Shown in pieces: positions 33,332 through 42,575 of a stretch of 64,000 bases of DNA. Under the pieces are notes generated by a model. That model saw nothing but the letters and a program-made list of their open reading frames with translations, did not search any database and was not told where the DNA came from. The DNA is from Paenibacillus sp. HWE-109 (lineage in GTDB: Bacteria; Bacillota; Bacilli; Paenibacillales; NBRC-103111): the NCBI RefSeq assembly GCF_022163125.1, contig NZ_CP091881.1:8076501-8140500 (forward strand), given 5' to 3'. Position 1 is the stretch's first letter; each line of letters opens with the position of its first letter. The translations under genes were made by a program, and so were the position numbers.

Positions 33332-34495
33332 TTGGTAGGTCGTTACTTTGACTATAATTCTACAACGCCCCTGGACCCTCGGGTTTGTCAGGTTATAACG
33401 GAGTCTATGGACATCTATGGTAATCCATCGAGCACCCACGCTTCTGGCCAGAAGGCAAGAGTAGCTATCCATTCCGCTAGGCAGCATATAGCTGCGTTGC
33501 TGCACAGTGAGCCTGAAGAATTGTACATTACTTCTGGTGGAAGCGAGAGTAATAACTGGTTATTGAAAGGATATCTCAGTCAATGGGCAGGGACACCTGT
33601 ACATGTGATTACGTCTGTCATTGAGCATCCTTCCGTCAAGGAGACGCTCAGGTATTGGCGTAATGCCGGTGGAGGCGAAATCACCTGCATCCCTGTAGAT
33701 ACAGAAGGGTTTATTTCCCCGCAAGCCGTGATGGACGCCATTCGACCGGATACCAAATTGATCAGCATCATGCTGGCTAACAATGAGACAGGCGCGATTC
33801 AACCTGTGCAGGAAATAGCTCGAATAGCAAGATCTAGGGGGATTTTCATCCACACAGATGCTGTTCAGGCCGTAGGGAAAATGCCAATCCATGTCCGAGA
33901 GCTGGGGGTGGATTCGCTGTCTTTTTCCATTCATAAACTGTACGGTCCCAAAGGGATTGGTGGGCTTTATCTCCAATCAGGCTATAAGCTTGATCCACTC
34001 CTGCATGGAGGCGGGCAAGAGCAAGGTCTGAGAAGCGGCACAGAGAACGTTCTCTCACTGCTGGGTGCGGCAGAAGCATGCCGTGTGGCCATGCTGGATA
34101 TGGAGCATTCACAGGTCAAATTGCTCTGGTGCAAAAGACTCCTCGTGGAGAAGCTGCGCGCGATAGCTCCTGGGCTCAAAATCAATGGTTCACTAGATAG
34201 TAACCGTACTTTGGCTAATACTGTCAATCTCTGCATTCCCGGTATTAGGGGAGAGGCATTGGCTGCTTATCTGGACCATAGGTATGGCATTGCCGTTTCT
34301 GTAGGCTCAGCCTGCAGTTCCAATCATCAGAAGAAACTCTCATACGTGCTGCAAGAGATGGGGCTGGACGAGGCAGATATCCGTTCATCCCTGCGAATAA
34401 GTATGGGCAAATTTACAGATGAGATGGATATTCATTATTTGCTAGAGTCCATAGAGAGTGCTTTAACGCATTTCAATCAATTAATGCCAACCTAG
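33332..34495 (+). CDS. NifS/IscS-like cysteine desulfurase
   Basis: This 387-residue PLP enzyme starts at TTG behind AGAGGTG, 3 nt after the scaffold gene. Key sites are YFDYNSTTPLDPRV, TSGGSESNN, HTDAVQAVGK, the PLP lysine in SFSIHKLYGPKG (about residue 203), RSGTENV, and the catalytic cysteine in VGSACSSNH (about 327). It moves sulfur from cysteine to the scaffold. The position inside the biosynthetic operon suggests sulfur for the product; a housekeeping role cannot be excluded. Confidence 0.92.
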   Translation: MVGRYFDYNSTTPLDPRVCQVITESMDIYGNPSSTHASGQKARVAIHSARQHIAALLHSEPEELYITSGGSESNNWLLKGYLSQWAGTPVHVITSVIEHPSVKETLRYWRNAGGGEITCIPVDTEGFISPQAVMDAIRPDTKLISIMLANNETGAIQPVQEIARIARSRGIFIHTDAVQAVGKMPIHVRELGVDSLSFSIHKLYGPKGIGGLYLQSGYKLDPLLHGGGQEQGLRSGTENVLSLLGAAEACRVAMLDMEHSQVKLLWCKRLLVEKLRAIAPGLKINGSLDSNRTLANTVNLCIPGIRGEALAAYLDHRYGIAVSVGSACSSNHQKKLSYVLQEMGLDEADIRSSLRISMGKFTDEMDIHYLLESIESALTHFNQLMPT

Positions 34496-34519
34496 TCAAT
34501 AAGAAGGAGAGGTGTCCTT

Positions 34520-34822
34520 ATGGACAGCAAGCACCGAAATTATGATAAAGCTGCAATAGCCAAAATTATTAAAGAGAAGATCATCATTGAGAACCTTGAA
34601 TTAAAAGGGGTATCTCCGGATGATATTGCGGACCATGCGCAATTGTTTGGTGAGGGCTTATGTCTGGAATCGGTTGAGGCCTTCTATATTGCAGGAGGGA
34701 TTGAAGAAGAGTTTGGATTTCACATTGATAGAACGAAGCTTCATCAAATACGTCACCATTTTCAATCCGTCGATACGCTGGCGGCGTATGTCTATGAGCG
34801 TGTCGTACCATCCGTATCATAG
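34520..34822 (+). CDS. Stand-alone acyl carrier protein
   Basis: This 100-residue acidic protein has the carrier signature LFGEGLCLESVEAFYIAGGIEEEFG. The phosphopantetheine serine lies in LES (E replaces the usual D). The usual four-helix spacing follows (RHHFQSVDTLAAYVYE). AGGAGAGG precedes the ATG. It is placed between the desulfurase and the acyl-AMP ligase and should be charged by the ligase or LuxE-like enzyme and modified by the PPTase at 40174. Confidence 0.85.
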   Translation: MDSKHRNYDKAAIAKIIKEKIIIENLELKGVSPDDIADHAQLFGEGLCLESVEAFYIAGGIEEEFGFHIDRTKLHQIRHHFQSVDTLAAYVYERVVPSVS

Positions 34823-34836
34823 AGTGGGGGGAACTT

Positions 34837-36618
34837 ATGGGAATTGGCTTCATGAAAGATACTGTGCATACCAATCTTGTGGATTTGCTGCAATTTCGGG
34901 CGCTGCTTACGCCGGATTTGAAGATGTACACTTATTTGGTGGACGGCGAGCATGAGGAAGTGAGCATGACTGCAGCCGAGTTGAATCAGCGTGCGATGGC
35001 GATCGCTTCTGCTCTGCATGGGCGCGGCAGAACATCTAAGACTGCGCTGCTGCTGTATCCGACGGGGTTGGAATTTATTGCAGGGTTTATGGGGTGTTTA
35101 TATGCAGGGATCATTCCAATTCCTGCGTATCCGCCTCATATGCGTCGTCCTACACCGCGACTTGATGCCATCATCCGAAGCGCGCGAACGGAGATTGCCC
35201 TTTCAACTGCTAAATTAATTGCTGATGTAATGCCTAATGTCAGCGAGGATTCCCTTCTTTCAGGCATGGATTTTATGGCTACGGACACTTTGAATGATAG
35301 CCATAAGTTTTTCTGTCTGCCATGTAAGGCAGATGATATCGCGTTCTTGCAATACACCTCGGGGTCAACAGCTGATCCCAAAGGGGTTATGGTCAGCCAC
35401 GGCAATTTAATTCACAATATGAGTTTGATTGCCAAATATTTTCAGCTCTCCGAGCAGACCCGTATTGTGAATTGGCTGCCCGCCTATCATGATATGGGAT
35501 TAATCGGACAGCTGCTGATGGCCCTGCATGTAGGTTGTGAACTGATTTATATGTCGCCGGTAAGCTTCATGCAGAAGCCAGTTCGTTGGCTTGAAGCAAT
35601 CTCTCGATATCGCGCGACGTATAGCGGCGGCCCTAATTTTGCCTATGAGTTATGTGCAGAGAAATTTAATGCTGAAACTGACGGTGACATAGATTTAACT
35701 AGTTGGCAGTTGGCTTTCAATGGAGCGGAACCAGTCAGAGAAGAAACTTTGCATACATTTATCCGGACGTTTACTCCTTATGGATTTCAGGCCAAGAGCC
35801 TGGTTCCATCGTATGGATTAGCGGAAGGAACGTTGTATGTTTCCGGTTATAAAAGGGAACAGACTTACACAACATTATGGCTCGATGCCGAAAGCTTGGA
35901 GCGGGATCTGGCCGTAGTGGTAACGAAGGAGAGTTTATATGCTCGGGCTGTTGTAGGATGCGGAATCCTCGTACCGGAACAGCGAACAGTCATCGTTCAT
36001 CCTCAAAAAGGCAAGCTGTGCGGAGAGCTTATGATTGGCGAAATTTGGGTCAGCGGTCCCAGTGTGGCGCAAGGTTACTGGGGAAACCCTGAAGCGACTC
36101 AGCTTACCTTCCAAGGCACACTGGCTAGTTGCGAAGGTGAACGATTTTTGCGGACAGGAGATCTCGGCTTTATTCATGATAATGAATTGTATATTACTGG
36201 GCGAATCAAAGATGTCATGATTGTGGGGGGCCGCAATATCTATCCACAGGACTTGGAATATACGGTGCAGAATTGCCATCCTGCTGTGCGTAAAGAATAT
36301 ATCGCTGCCTTCCAGATTGACGACAAATGTCATCCGAAGATGGCTGCAGGAAGCAGCGGAGAGATCGTCATTGTAGCTGAACTTAACAGGGAATTCCGAC
36401 ATCGCGGGCCCAAAGAGGAGAGCGCTGACCACAGGAGCATGATTCTACAGCGTGATGTGTTGGCAGCCGCTCGTCAAGCGGTGTGGGAACAGTATGAACT
36501 TCCGTTGAAAGATCTCGTTCTCATCCGAACGGGGACGATCCCCAAGACGTCCAGCGGCAAAATTCAACGCAGATTGACGAAACAAGGGTATGAAGCGGAT
36601 ACACTTCAGCGGGGATAA
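34837..36618 (+). CDS. Fatty acyl-AMP ligase
   Basis: This 593-residue adenylating enzyme has the AMP-binding core FLQYTSGSTADPKGVMVSH near residue 170, NWLPAYHDMGLIG, PSYGLAEGTLYVSG, and the C-terminal hinge RTGDLGFIHDNELYITGRIKDVMIVGGRNIYPQDLE. This is the FAAL pattern: activation of long-chain acids as acyl-adenylates that are passed to an ACP rather than to CoA. It starts 14 nt after the ACP gene with GGGGGG upstream and should load the carrier at 34520 or the PKS. Confidence 0.92.
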   Translation: MGIGFMKDTVHTNLVDLLQFRALLTPDLKMYTYLVDGEHEEVSMTAAELNQRAMAIASALHGRGRTSKTALLLYPTGLEFIAGFMGCLYAGIIPIPAYPPHMRRPTPRLDAIIRSARTEIALSTAKLIADVMPNVSEDSLLSGMDFMATDTLNDSHKFFCLPCKADDIAFLQYTSGSTADPKGVMVSHGNLIHNMSLIAKYFQLSEQTRIVNWLPAYHDMGLIGQLLMALHVGCELIYMSPVSFMQKPVRWLEAISRYRATYSGGPNFAYELCAEKFNAETDGDIDLTSWQLAFNGAEPVREETLHTFIRTFTPYGFQAKSLVPSYGLAEGTLYVSGYKREQTYTTLWLDAESLERDLAVVVTKESLYARAVVGCGILVPEQRTVIVHPQKGKLCGELMIGEIWVSGPSVAQGYWGNPEATQLTFQGTLASCEGERFLRTGDLGFIHDNELYITGRIKDVMIVGGRNIYPQDLEYTVQNCHPAVRKEYIAAFQIDDKCHPKMAAGSSGEIVIVAELNREFRHRGPKEESADHRSMILQRDVLAAARQAVWEQYELPLKDLVLIRTGTIPKTSSGKIQRRLTKQGYEADTLQRG

Positions 36619-36644
36619 TATCATTTGAACGGGGGCAGTTATGG

Positions 36645-39101
36645 ATGAAGTCAAGTGATGTAACGAATTGGTTAATAAAAGAAATAGCGCTTCTGCTCGG
36701 TAGACACCCAGAGGAGCTTGATATTCGTGAGCCTTTTAGTAGTTATGGACTTGATTCAGCGAAGACGATGCAGCTATCCGGGGAACTGGGCGCCGCTTTG
36801 GATATTCCGATATCCCCAACAATATTCTGGGATTATCCAACGATTCATGAACTGTCTTTATATTTGTGCGAAAGAGGATTAAGAGGGAACGATGAAGTGG
36901 CCACAGCTTCAAGTATCACTCCAGACCAGCGTGAATCTATCGCTATTGTGGGTATGGGCTGCCGGTTCCCAGGCATTTCGGGTGTCGGTGAATTCTGGGA
37001 TCACTTACTGTGCGGGACCGATGCGGTAAGGGAGTATCCGGCTGATCGCGAGAAGCTTGGAGAAGTGAAGGTCGATCGTCAAGGCGGATATCTCGATGGC
37101 ATTGATGGCTTCGACTATCCGTTCTTCCATATCTCATATCGAGAGGCCATTCGTATGGATCCTCAGCAGCGTCTGCTGCTTGAGGTCACCTGGGAAGCGT
37201 TGATGGATGCGGGGATTTCGCCGGAGCTATGGGCTAACACGCAAAGTGGTGTATTTATCGGGATTTCTAATAGCGACTATGGAAGGCGTGAATTAGAAGC
37301 GGCGGATGGTTTCCATATTCATTCCGCTATGGGCGGTGCGCTGTGCATTGCAGCGAATCGACTATCGTATTTCTTGGGTCTGCACGGGCCCAGTATGGCT
37401 ATTGATACCGCTTGTTCATCTTCGCTTGTCGCTGTTCACCAAGCCTGTCACAGCATATGGTCAGGCGAAAGTCAGCAAGCTATTGCAGGCGGTGTGAACG
37501 TCATACTTTCCAATGGGGTAACTTCCAGTTTAGCTGAAGCAGGGATGCTGGCATCGGACGATCGCTGCAAGACGTTCGATGCCCAGGCGGATGGGTACGT
37601 TCGTGGTGAAGGCTGTGGGGTCGTTATTCTCAAGCCATTAACTAAAGCCTTGCAGGATGGCGATGATGTATACGCGGTGATCCCAGGGAGCGCGTTGAAT
37701 CAGGATGGTCGAAGCAACGGGATTACAGCGCCGAATCAATCGGCGCAGGAGAAGCTGCTTCTCTCGGCGTATGCGCGAGCAGGCATTCGGCCAAGTCAAA
37801 TTGGCTATATTGAGGCACACGGGACGGGGACATTTCTAGGTGATCCTATTGAAGTTAAAGCTTTGGGCCAAGTGCTCTCTAATGGCAGACAGGCAGATGA
37901 CTTCATCTACCTCGGTTCGGTGAAGAGCAGCATCGGTCATCTGGAGTCGGCGGCGGGGATTGCAGGACTCATAAAGACTGCGCTCATTATGAAACACGAA
38001 GTAGTTCCGCCAAATCTGCATTTTCACACGTGGAATCCCGAGATTCCACGCGCAGGCTTTCCTTTCTTAGTACCTGTAAAGTGTGAGACTTTGAAGCTGG
38101 GAGATGATGTGTATGCAGGCGTCAGCTCGTTTGGATTTGGCGGGACTAACGCGCATATTGTCCTTGGCAAGCCGCCTCTTGTACGCAATGTGGATCACAC
38201 TTCGGAGATGGAACCTTTTGTATTCACGTTATCCGCTGCTCGTAAAGATGGACTATCCCTACTAGCTCAGAAGTATGTTCATTGGCTGCAGAAGGCTGAA
38301 AAGTATGATCTCCCAGCCATGGGGGCTGCATTGTCGCGAGGCAGGAAGCATCATGAACATAGATTGGCGATCGTTGTATCCTCTAAGGAAAGTCTAATAA
38401 CTGCACTGCAAGATTATGTCCGTGCATCTGAAAGCAGCTCTTTATGGCACTATGGGTATGTAGCGAGCCAACCTGCGGAGGCTGTCTTCTGGTTCGGTGA
38501 TTACGACGGGGAAAACCCGGGCGATACCGGAGAGGAAGTTATCATTAACGATCCGGTGTTTCGCCAATCTTACTTTGTGGTGACACAGTTATATCGCAAT
38601 CTGGCTGATGATGCCTTTCAGCAAGAAGGCAAGTTTAACGCGTTTGCCAAACAATATGCTTATGCGCAGATGCTGCGTCATTGGGGGATAACCCCCAAAT
38701 CATGCGTTGGGGAAGGGATAGGTCGCCTGACAGCAGATGTGCTGGATGGTCGATTATCTCTCGTGCAGGCCGCCCAAAGTCTAGTTCAAGGCGAGCCTAC
38801 AGATTTGGGGCAGTTGGAGATAGGAGTCGATTTCAAAGATATCGCTATTTGTCTGTTGACGGTCCCGCCAGGAGTGGCACAGTATGCAAACACCGTCATC
38901 GTTATCGAGTGCCGTGATGAACTTGCCTGTTTGCAAGTACAGTGTGACTTGTACACCAAGGGGCTATTGGTGCCTGCAGGATCCGCCCGCACCCGGAAGT
39001 TATCCCACATGCTTCCGACTTATCCATGGCACCATCAATCTTGTTGGAAGACTACGATAGCGAATGCCGAAGAGCCGAATAACATCACTTGTTTTTGTTA
39101 A
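36645..39101 (+). CDS. Single-module polyketide synthase: ACP-KS with degenerate AT-like end
   Basis: This 818-residue protein has three parts. An N-terminal ACP (YGLDSAKTM, serine near residue 38) is followed by a complete KS from about 100 to 525: DTACSSSL near 253, EAHGTGT near 389, and GSVKSSIGHLESAAG near 430. A remnant AT fold from about 545 follows, where the catalytic G-H-S-x-G region reads VGEGIGRL near 688. No reductive, TE or second carrier domain is present. It should do one condensation with an extender supplied in trans, if active. It lies 26 nt after the ligase. Confidence 0.9.
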   Translation: MKSSDVTNWLIKEIALLLGRHPEELDIREPFSSYGLDSAKTMQLSGELGAALDIPISPTIFWDYPTIHELSLYLCERGLRGNDEVATASSITPDQRESIAIVGMGCRFPGISGVGEFWDHLLCGTDAVREYPADREKLGEVKVDRQGGYLDGIDGFDYPFFHISYREAIRMDPQQRLLLEVTWEALMDAGISPELWANTQSGVFIGISNSDYGRRELEAADGFHIHSAMGGALCIAANRLSYFLGLHGPSMAIDTACSSSLVAVHQACHSIWSGESQQAIAGGVNVILSNGVTSSLAEAGMLASDDRCKTFDAQADGYVRGEGCGVVILKPLTKALQDGDDVYAVIPGSALNQDGRSNGITAPNQSAQEKLLLSAYARAGIRPSQIGYIEAHGTGTFLGDPIEVKALGQVLSNGRQADDFIYLGSVKSSIGHLESAAGIAGLIKTALIMKHEVVPPNLHFHTWNPEIPRAGFPFLVPVKCETLKLGDDVYAGVSSFGFGGTNAHIVLGKPPLVRNVDHTSEMEPFVFTLSAARKDGLSLLAQKYVHWLQKAEKYDLPAMGAALSRGRKHHEHRLAIVVSSKESLITALQDYVRASESSSLWHYGYVASQPAEAVFWFGDYDGENPGDTGEEVIINDPVFRQSYFVVTQLYRNLADDAFQQEGKFNAFAKQYAYAQMLRHWGITPKSCVGEGIGRLTADVLDGRLSLVQAAQSLVQGEPTDLGQLEIGVDFKDIAICLLTVPPGVAQYANTVIVIECRDELACLQVQCDLYTKGLLVPAGSARTRKLSHMLPTYPWHHQSCWKTTIANAEEPNNITCFC

Positions 39102-39119
39102 ATGGAGGAGTGGGGGGTT

Positions 39120-40223
39120 GTGTTGAGACGAATCGATATTGTTGTCATTGGCGGTGGGCAAGCGGGTCTTTCTGTAGGTTATTATTTGCACTTGGAACAG
39201 AGGGGGTTCGTCATTCTGGACCAAAGTCCCGAAGTGGGACATTCCTGGAGCAGTCGGTATGACTCTTTAACACTTTTTACGCCTCGGAGGTATAGTGCTT
39301 TACCGGGTTTGCCGCTTCCTGGAGATCCATGGGATTACCCGACGAAGGATGAGATAGCTGATTATTTGCGGTGCTATCAAGATCGCTTTGCGCTCCCGGT
39401 TCAAGTGGAAACTGAGGTGATTAGTCTTGCTCATCGGAAGGGCCGCTATTATGTCACGACGAATAAAGGAACTTGGATAGCCAATCAAGTTGTGGTAGCA
39501 ACAGGCCCTTTTCAATCTCCTTATGTCCCGTCGATCGCCGATTCCCTAAGTGCAGACGTGCTGCAGATGCATACGTTTGATTATCGTAACCCGGAGATGT
39601 TGCCTCTGGCAGATACACTGGTGATCGGAGGAGGGAATTCCGGTGCCCAAATTGCGCTTGAGCTTTCCCGCAGCAGGCGGGTTTATCTGTCCGTCGGCCA
39701 CAACATTCAATTTATGCCTTATCGATTCCTTGGCAAAAGTCTTTTCTGGTGGTATGAATTAATCGGATTGCTGCGTAAGTCACCAGATTCATGGGTTGGG
39801 CGACGATTTCAGAAGAAGAAGGATCCGCTTTACGGTTATGAACTGCGTGAAGCTATAGCGAGCGGCCGTATTAAACTGTTAGGAAGAGCAGTTCAGGCGC
39901 AGGGGAAGCAAATTTCATTCGCAGATGGATTCAGTCTAGAAGTGGACACAATCCTCTGGGCAACTGGTTTTCGAATGGACTATCCTTGGATTCATATTCC
40001 GGAAATGGCTCGCGATCATGCAGGGATCGAGCACGAACGGGGCGTGACCGCGATACCCGGTTTGTATGTTGTAGGTCTGCCTTGGCAATCTTGCCGAGGA
40101 TCAGCGCTGATCGGGTGGGTGCATCGGGATGCCGAGTTCATAAGCCGCATGATTATACAATACGGAGAATGCTATGCCAATGAAGATAATAGCTACGAAG
40201 ATTTGTCCTCATACGGAAGTTGA
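39120..40223 (+). CDS. Flavin-containing monooxygenase
   Basis: This protein of about 367 residues has two dinucleotide folds: FAD at VVIGGGQAGLSVGYYL near residue 8 and NADPH at LVIGGGNSGAQIALEL near 170. ATGPFQSPYVPS is the linker and DTILWATGFRMDYPWI the FMO C-terminal motif. It would oxygenate N, S or C atoms or do a Baeyer-Villiger step on the cluster product. The start is likely GTG at 39120 behind GGAGGAG; the ATG at 39102 abuts the PKS stop and has no ribosome site. Confidence 0.88.
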   Translation: MLRRIDIVVIGGGQAGLSVGYYLHLEQRGFVILDQSPEVGHSWSSRYDSLTLFTPRRYSALPGLPLPGDPWDYPTKDEIADYLRCYQDRFALPVQVETEVISLAHRKGRYYVTTNKGTWIANQVVVATGPFQSPYVPSIADSLSADVLQMHTFDYRNPEMLPLADTLVIGGGNSGAQIALELSRSRRVYLSVGHNIQFMPYRFLGKSLFWWYELIGLLRKSPDSWVGRRFQKKKDPLYGYELREAIASGRIKLLGRAVQAQGKQISFADGFSLEVDTILWATGFRMDYPWIHIPEMARDHAGIEHERGVTAIPGLYVVGLPWQSCRGSALIGWVHRDAEFISRMIIQYGECYANEDNSYEDLSSYGS

Positions 40224-40872
40224 AATTTGGCACTCACTTGAGGTTCATCTCGATGAGGCGAGAAGGAACAAGATCGGCAAATGCCTGCAAAAGAAACAGC
40301 AGCAAAGAATGATAATCGGAGATATCTTGCTGCGATATGCGCTGCAGCAAGAGTTTGGCAGTGCCCCCGGGTTGCTGCGGATAGGTTACGGACCATACGG
40401 AAAGCCATGGCTATACGAACGGCCTGAGGTCTTCTTTAACATTTCTCATGCTGGGGAATGGGTAGCAGTTGCACTCGGTTCACGTGAGGTGGGAATAGAT
40501 GTTGAGATTCAGGGCCCACGGTTTGCGAAGTTGGCCGATTGCCTGCTTTCCCCTTCGGAACTAAGGGACTTCCAAAGCATTCAAGACCAGGATACGTTTC
40601 TTTGCCGACGTTGGGTCATGAAAGAGAGCTTCGTCAAGATGATTGGTCTCGGGCTTGGTTGTCCTTTGACGAGCGTATCCTTTGTGATGATCTCGCATCA
40701 AGACGCCTTCACCGTGTACGAAGAGCAAGGCTATTTCTGCCGAGTGTATGAATTGGCGTCCAGCTACCCTTTGGCGGTAAGCTGCGCGGACTATCGGTTT
40801 CCTGATCAGGTGACGATTCTTCCTTTTGAGCGATTGCTCCATTGGGCACTCGTTGCCTCACCCCTCGTGTAA
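40174..40872 (+). CDS. Sfp-type 4'-phosphopantetheinyl transferase
   Basis: This 232-residue protein has the Sfp motifs: FFNISHAGEWVAVALG near residue 90, VGIDVE near 108, and WVMKESFVKMIGLGL near 150, with the Mg-binding D and E residues. It converts apo-ACPs to the holo form using CoA. It overlaps the monooxygenase by 50 nt, so the two are translationally linked, and it should prime the ACP at 34520 and the PKS carrier. It is the last gene of the cluster. Confidence 0.92.
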   Translation: MPMKIIATKICPHTEVEIWHSLEVHLDEARRNKIGKCLQKKQQQRMIIGDILLRYALQQEFGSAPGLLRIGYGPYGKPWLYERPEVFFNISHAGEWVAVALGSREVGIDVEIQGPRFAKLADCLLSPSELRDFQSIQDQDTFLCRRWVMKESFVKMIGLGLGCPLTSVSFVMISHQDAFTVYEEQGYFCRVYELASSYPLAVSCADYRFPDQVTILPFERLLHWALVASPLV

Positions 40873-40969
40873 TAAACTGGAATAAAGCGTTAATAGACAG
40901 AACTTAGCCCCGCCTCTGCCCTGGCACTGCATCCACCCGCACCTGCATCCGCACAATCAATCGGTTGCT

Positions 40970-41160
40970 CTAATGAACTGAATGATGCTTATAGACGAGA
41001 AAACAGCCTCTTTTATGATCTAATGAACTGCATTGGCGTTATCGAGCAGTTTATAGCCGGAATGGTGACCGTTTGCTTGAGATAACGTGAGGGGGGTTCA
41101 TTAGATTTTCAAAATGCCCAATTTTGATCAAATAAAGGGTGTTGAGTTCGTAAGGGGGCT
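40970..41160. repeat. CTAATGAA element, copy 2 (two 50-bp units)
   Basis: Starts CTAATGAA (40970), second unit at 41020, ends with the inverted copy TTCATTAG (41097-41104). The conserved tail to about 41160 contains ATTTTGATCAAATAAAGGG and GTTGAGTTCGTAA. The core is 135 bp, exactly 50 bp shorter than copy 1 at 24651. Confidence 0.85.
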
Positions 41161-41218
41161 CACCGCAGTTTCAAAAGGTTTCTGCTTCGAGGCTTACAGC
41201 AGCGTAGAAGCCATAAAT

Positions 41219-41256
41219 AAAAGAGCTAAGCGTACAAAGACGCTTAGCTCTTTTTG
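41219..41256. terminator. Bidirectional terminator
   Basis: AAGAGCTAAGCG and CGCTTAGCTCTT form a perfect 12-bp stem with A-run and T-run flanks. It serves the - strand aldo/keto reductase. Confidence 0.88.
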
Positions 41257-41275
41257 TATTCTTTATATTAGGCTT

Positions 41276-42253
41276 CTACCAAGCATAAGCTTCGGGAGCC
41301 GGTTTCCCAGGTCCGGGGAAAATGTCATCCAATTTGCTCAACGTATCCTCACTCAGGGTAACTTCGGGTACGCGCAATGAGTCTTGGAGCTGCTCGATGG
41401 TTCTCGGTCCAATGATGGGCGAAGTCACGGCTGAATGAGATAGTACCCAGGCCAAGGCGACAACGTCTTCTTTTTCCCCGATTTCCTTGCAAAGTGCTGA
41501 GAATTGTTCCAATTGACTCCGATGTTTCTCAATCCGTTCGGCGGAACGCGCACTGCGGGCACCTGTCCCGGCCAAGGCGTTGCGGCCCAGCAATCCTCCG
41601 GCAAGAGGACTCCATGGAATGACACCAAGACCAAGCTTCTCTGAAGCGGGAAGGACTTCCAGCTCCGGCAGTCTGGCGAGTAGATTGTACATGTGCTGTT
41701 CAGAGACCAAGCCTAGGAAATGACGGGCTTTGGCCTCCGCTTGGGCACAGGCAATGTGCCAGCCAGCAAAGTTGCTGGAGCCGATATAGTCAACGGTACC
41801 TTGGTTCACCGCGGCTTCGAATACGCCCCATAGCTCATCCCAGGATACGTTGCGGTCGATATGATGCATTTGGTAAAGCTCTATATGGTCGGTTTGGAGC
41901 CTCTTGAGTGATGCTTCCAGATGACGTCTGATTTTGTAAGCGGATAAGCCCCGTTCAGCATTGGGACCATCGTGGGGATCATTCATATCCCCGTAGGCTT
42001 TGGTTGCGAGAATGACTTTCTCTCTGCGGCCGCCGCCTTGTTTGAACCAGCGTCCGATGATTTCTTCGGTCCAGCCTCTTTTATCAACTCCGCCGTAGAC
42101 GTTAGCTGTATCGAAGAAATTGATTCCCGCATCCAGTGCGGCATCCATGATTCGAAAGGCATCTTTCTCCTCTGTTTCCGGTCCAAAGTTCATCGTTCCC
42201 AGGCAAAGTTGGCTAACCTTGAGTCCAGATTTCCCTAAATACGAGTATTTCAT
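41276..42253 (-). CDS. Aldo/keto reductase
   Basis: This 325-residue TIM-barrel enzyme contains YLGKSGLKVSQLCLGTMNFG, FDTANVYGG with the catalytic Tyr, ATKAYGDMND, YQMHHIDRNVSWDELW, and SPIIGPRTIEQLQDSLR near the C-terminus. It belongs to the YajO/Tas-like aldo/keto reductases that reduce aldehydes or ketones with NADPH. GGGAGGATG is 6 nt before the start. It is a separate gene from the one at 27252, with clearly different sequence. Confidence 0.92.
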   Translation of the reverse strand: MKYSYLGKSGLKVSQLCLGTMNFGPETEEKDAFRIMDAALDAGINFFDTANVYGGVDKRGWTEEIIGRWFKQGGGRREKVILATKAYGDMNDPHDGPNAERGLSAYKIRRHLEASLKRLQTDHIELYQMHHIDRNVSWDELWGVFEAAVNQGTVDYIGSSNFAGWHIACAQAEAKARHFLGLVSEQHMYNLLARLPELEVLPASEKLGLGVIPWSPLAGGLLGRNALAGTGARSARSAERIEKHRSQLEQFSALCKEIGEKEDVVALAWVLSHSAVTSPIIGPRTIEQLQDSLRVPEVTLSEDTLSKLDDIFPGPGKPAPEAYAW

Positions 42254-42575
42254 GATTCATCCTCCCACGTTCCTCTTGATATTAGTAAAAACTAAAAGGT
42301 CTGAAGACTTGTACGTGTGACAATTTATATTCTAACGAAGTTTCTCGATCTGTGTAAGTAGTGAAATTGTTTTCAGTATATGAGCTTGGCGTGATTAACT
42401 AACGTTGAAGTTATTAACTAACCTAGGGGGAGAGCTTCTTGTGAAGTAATACCTTATTTTAGAACTACTGAGTAATTATCGAAGATTAAAGCATAAAGCA
42501 GAGGGGTCACTTTGGTGCCAAAAAGTCATTTTTCAGAGATATAAACAATTTTCAAAATATACACAACTGCCTTAA
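42254..42575. other. Stretch without a gene
   Basis: About 320 nt with no credible ORF. It holds two direct copies of TTAACTAAC (near 42397 and 42414) and lies downstream of a truncated sensor gene, so it may be a deletion scar. Confidence 0.35.
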
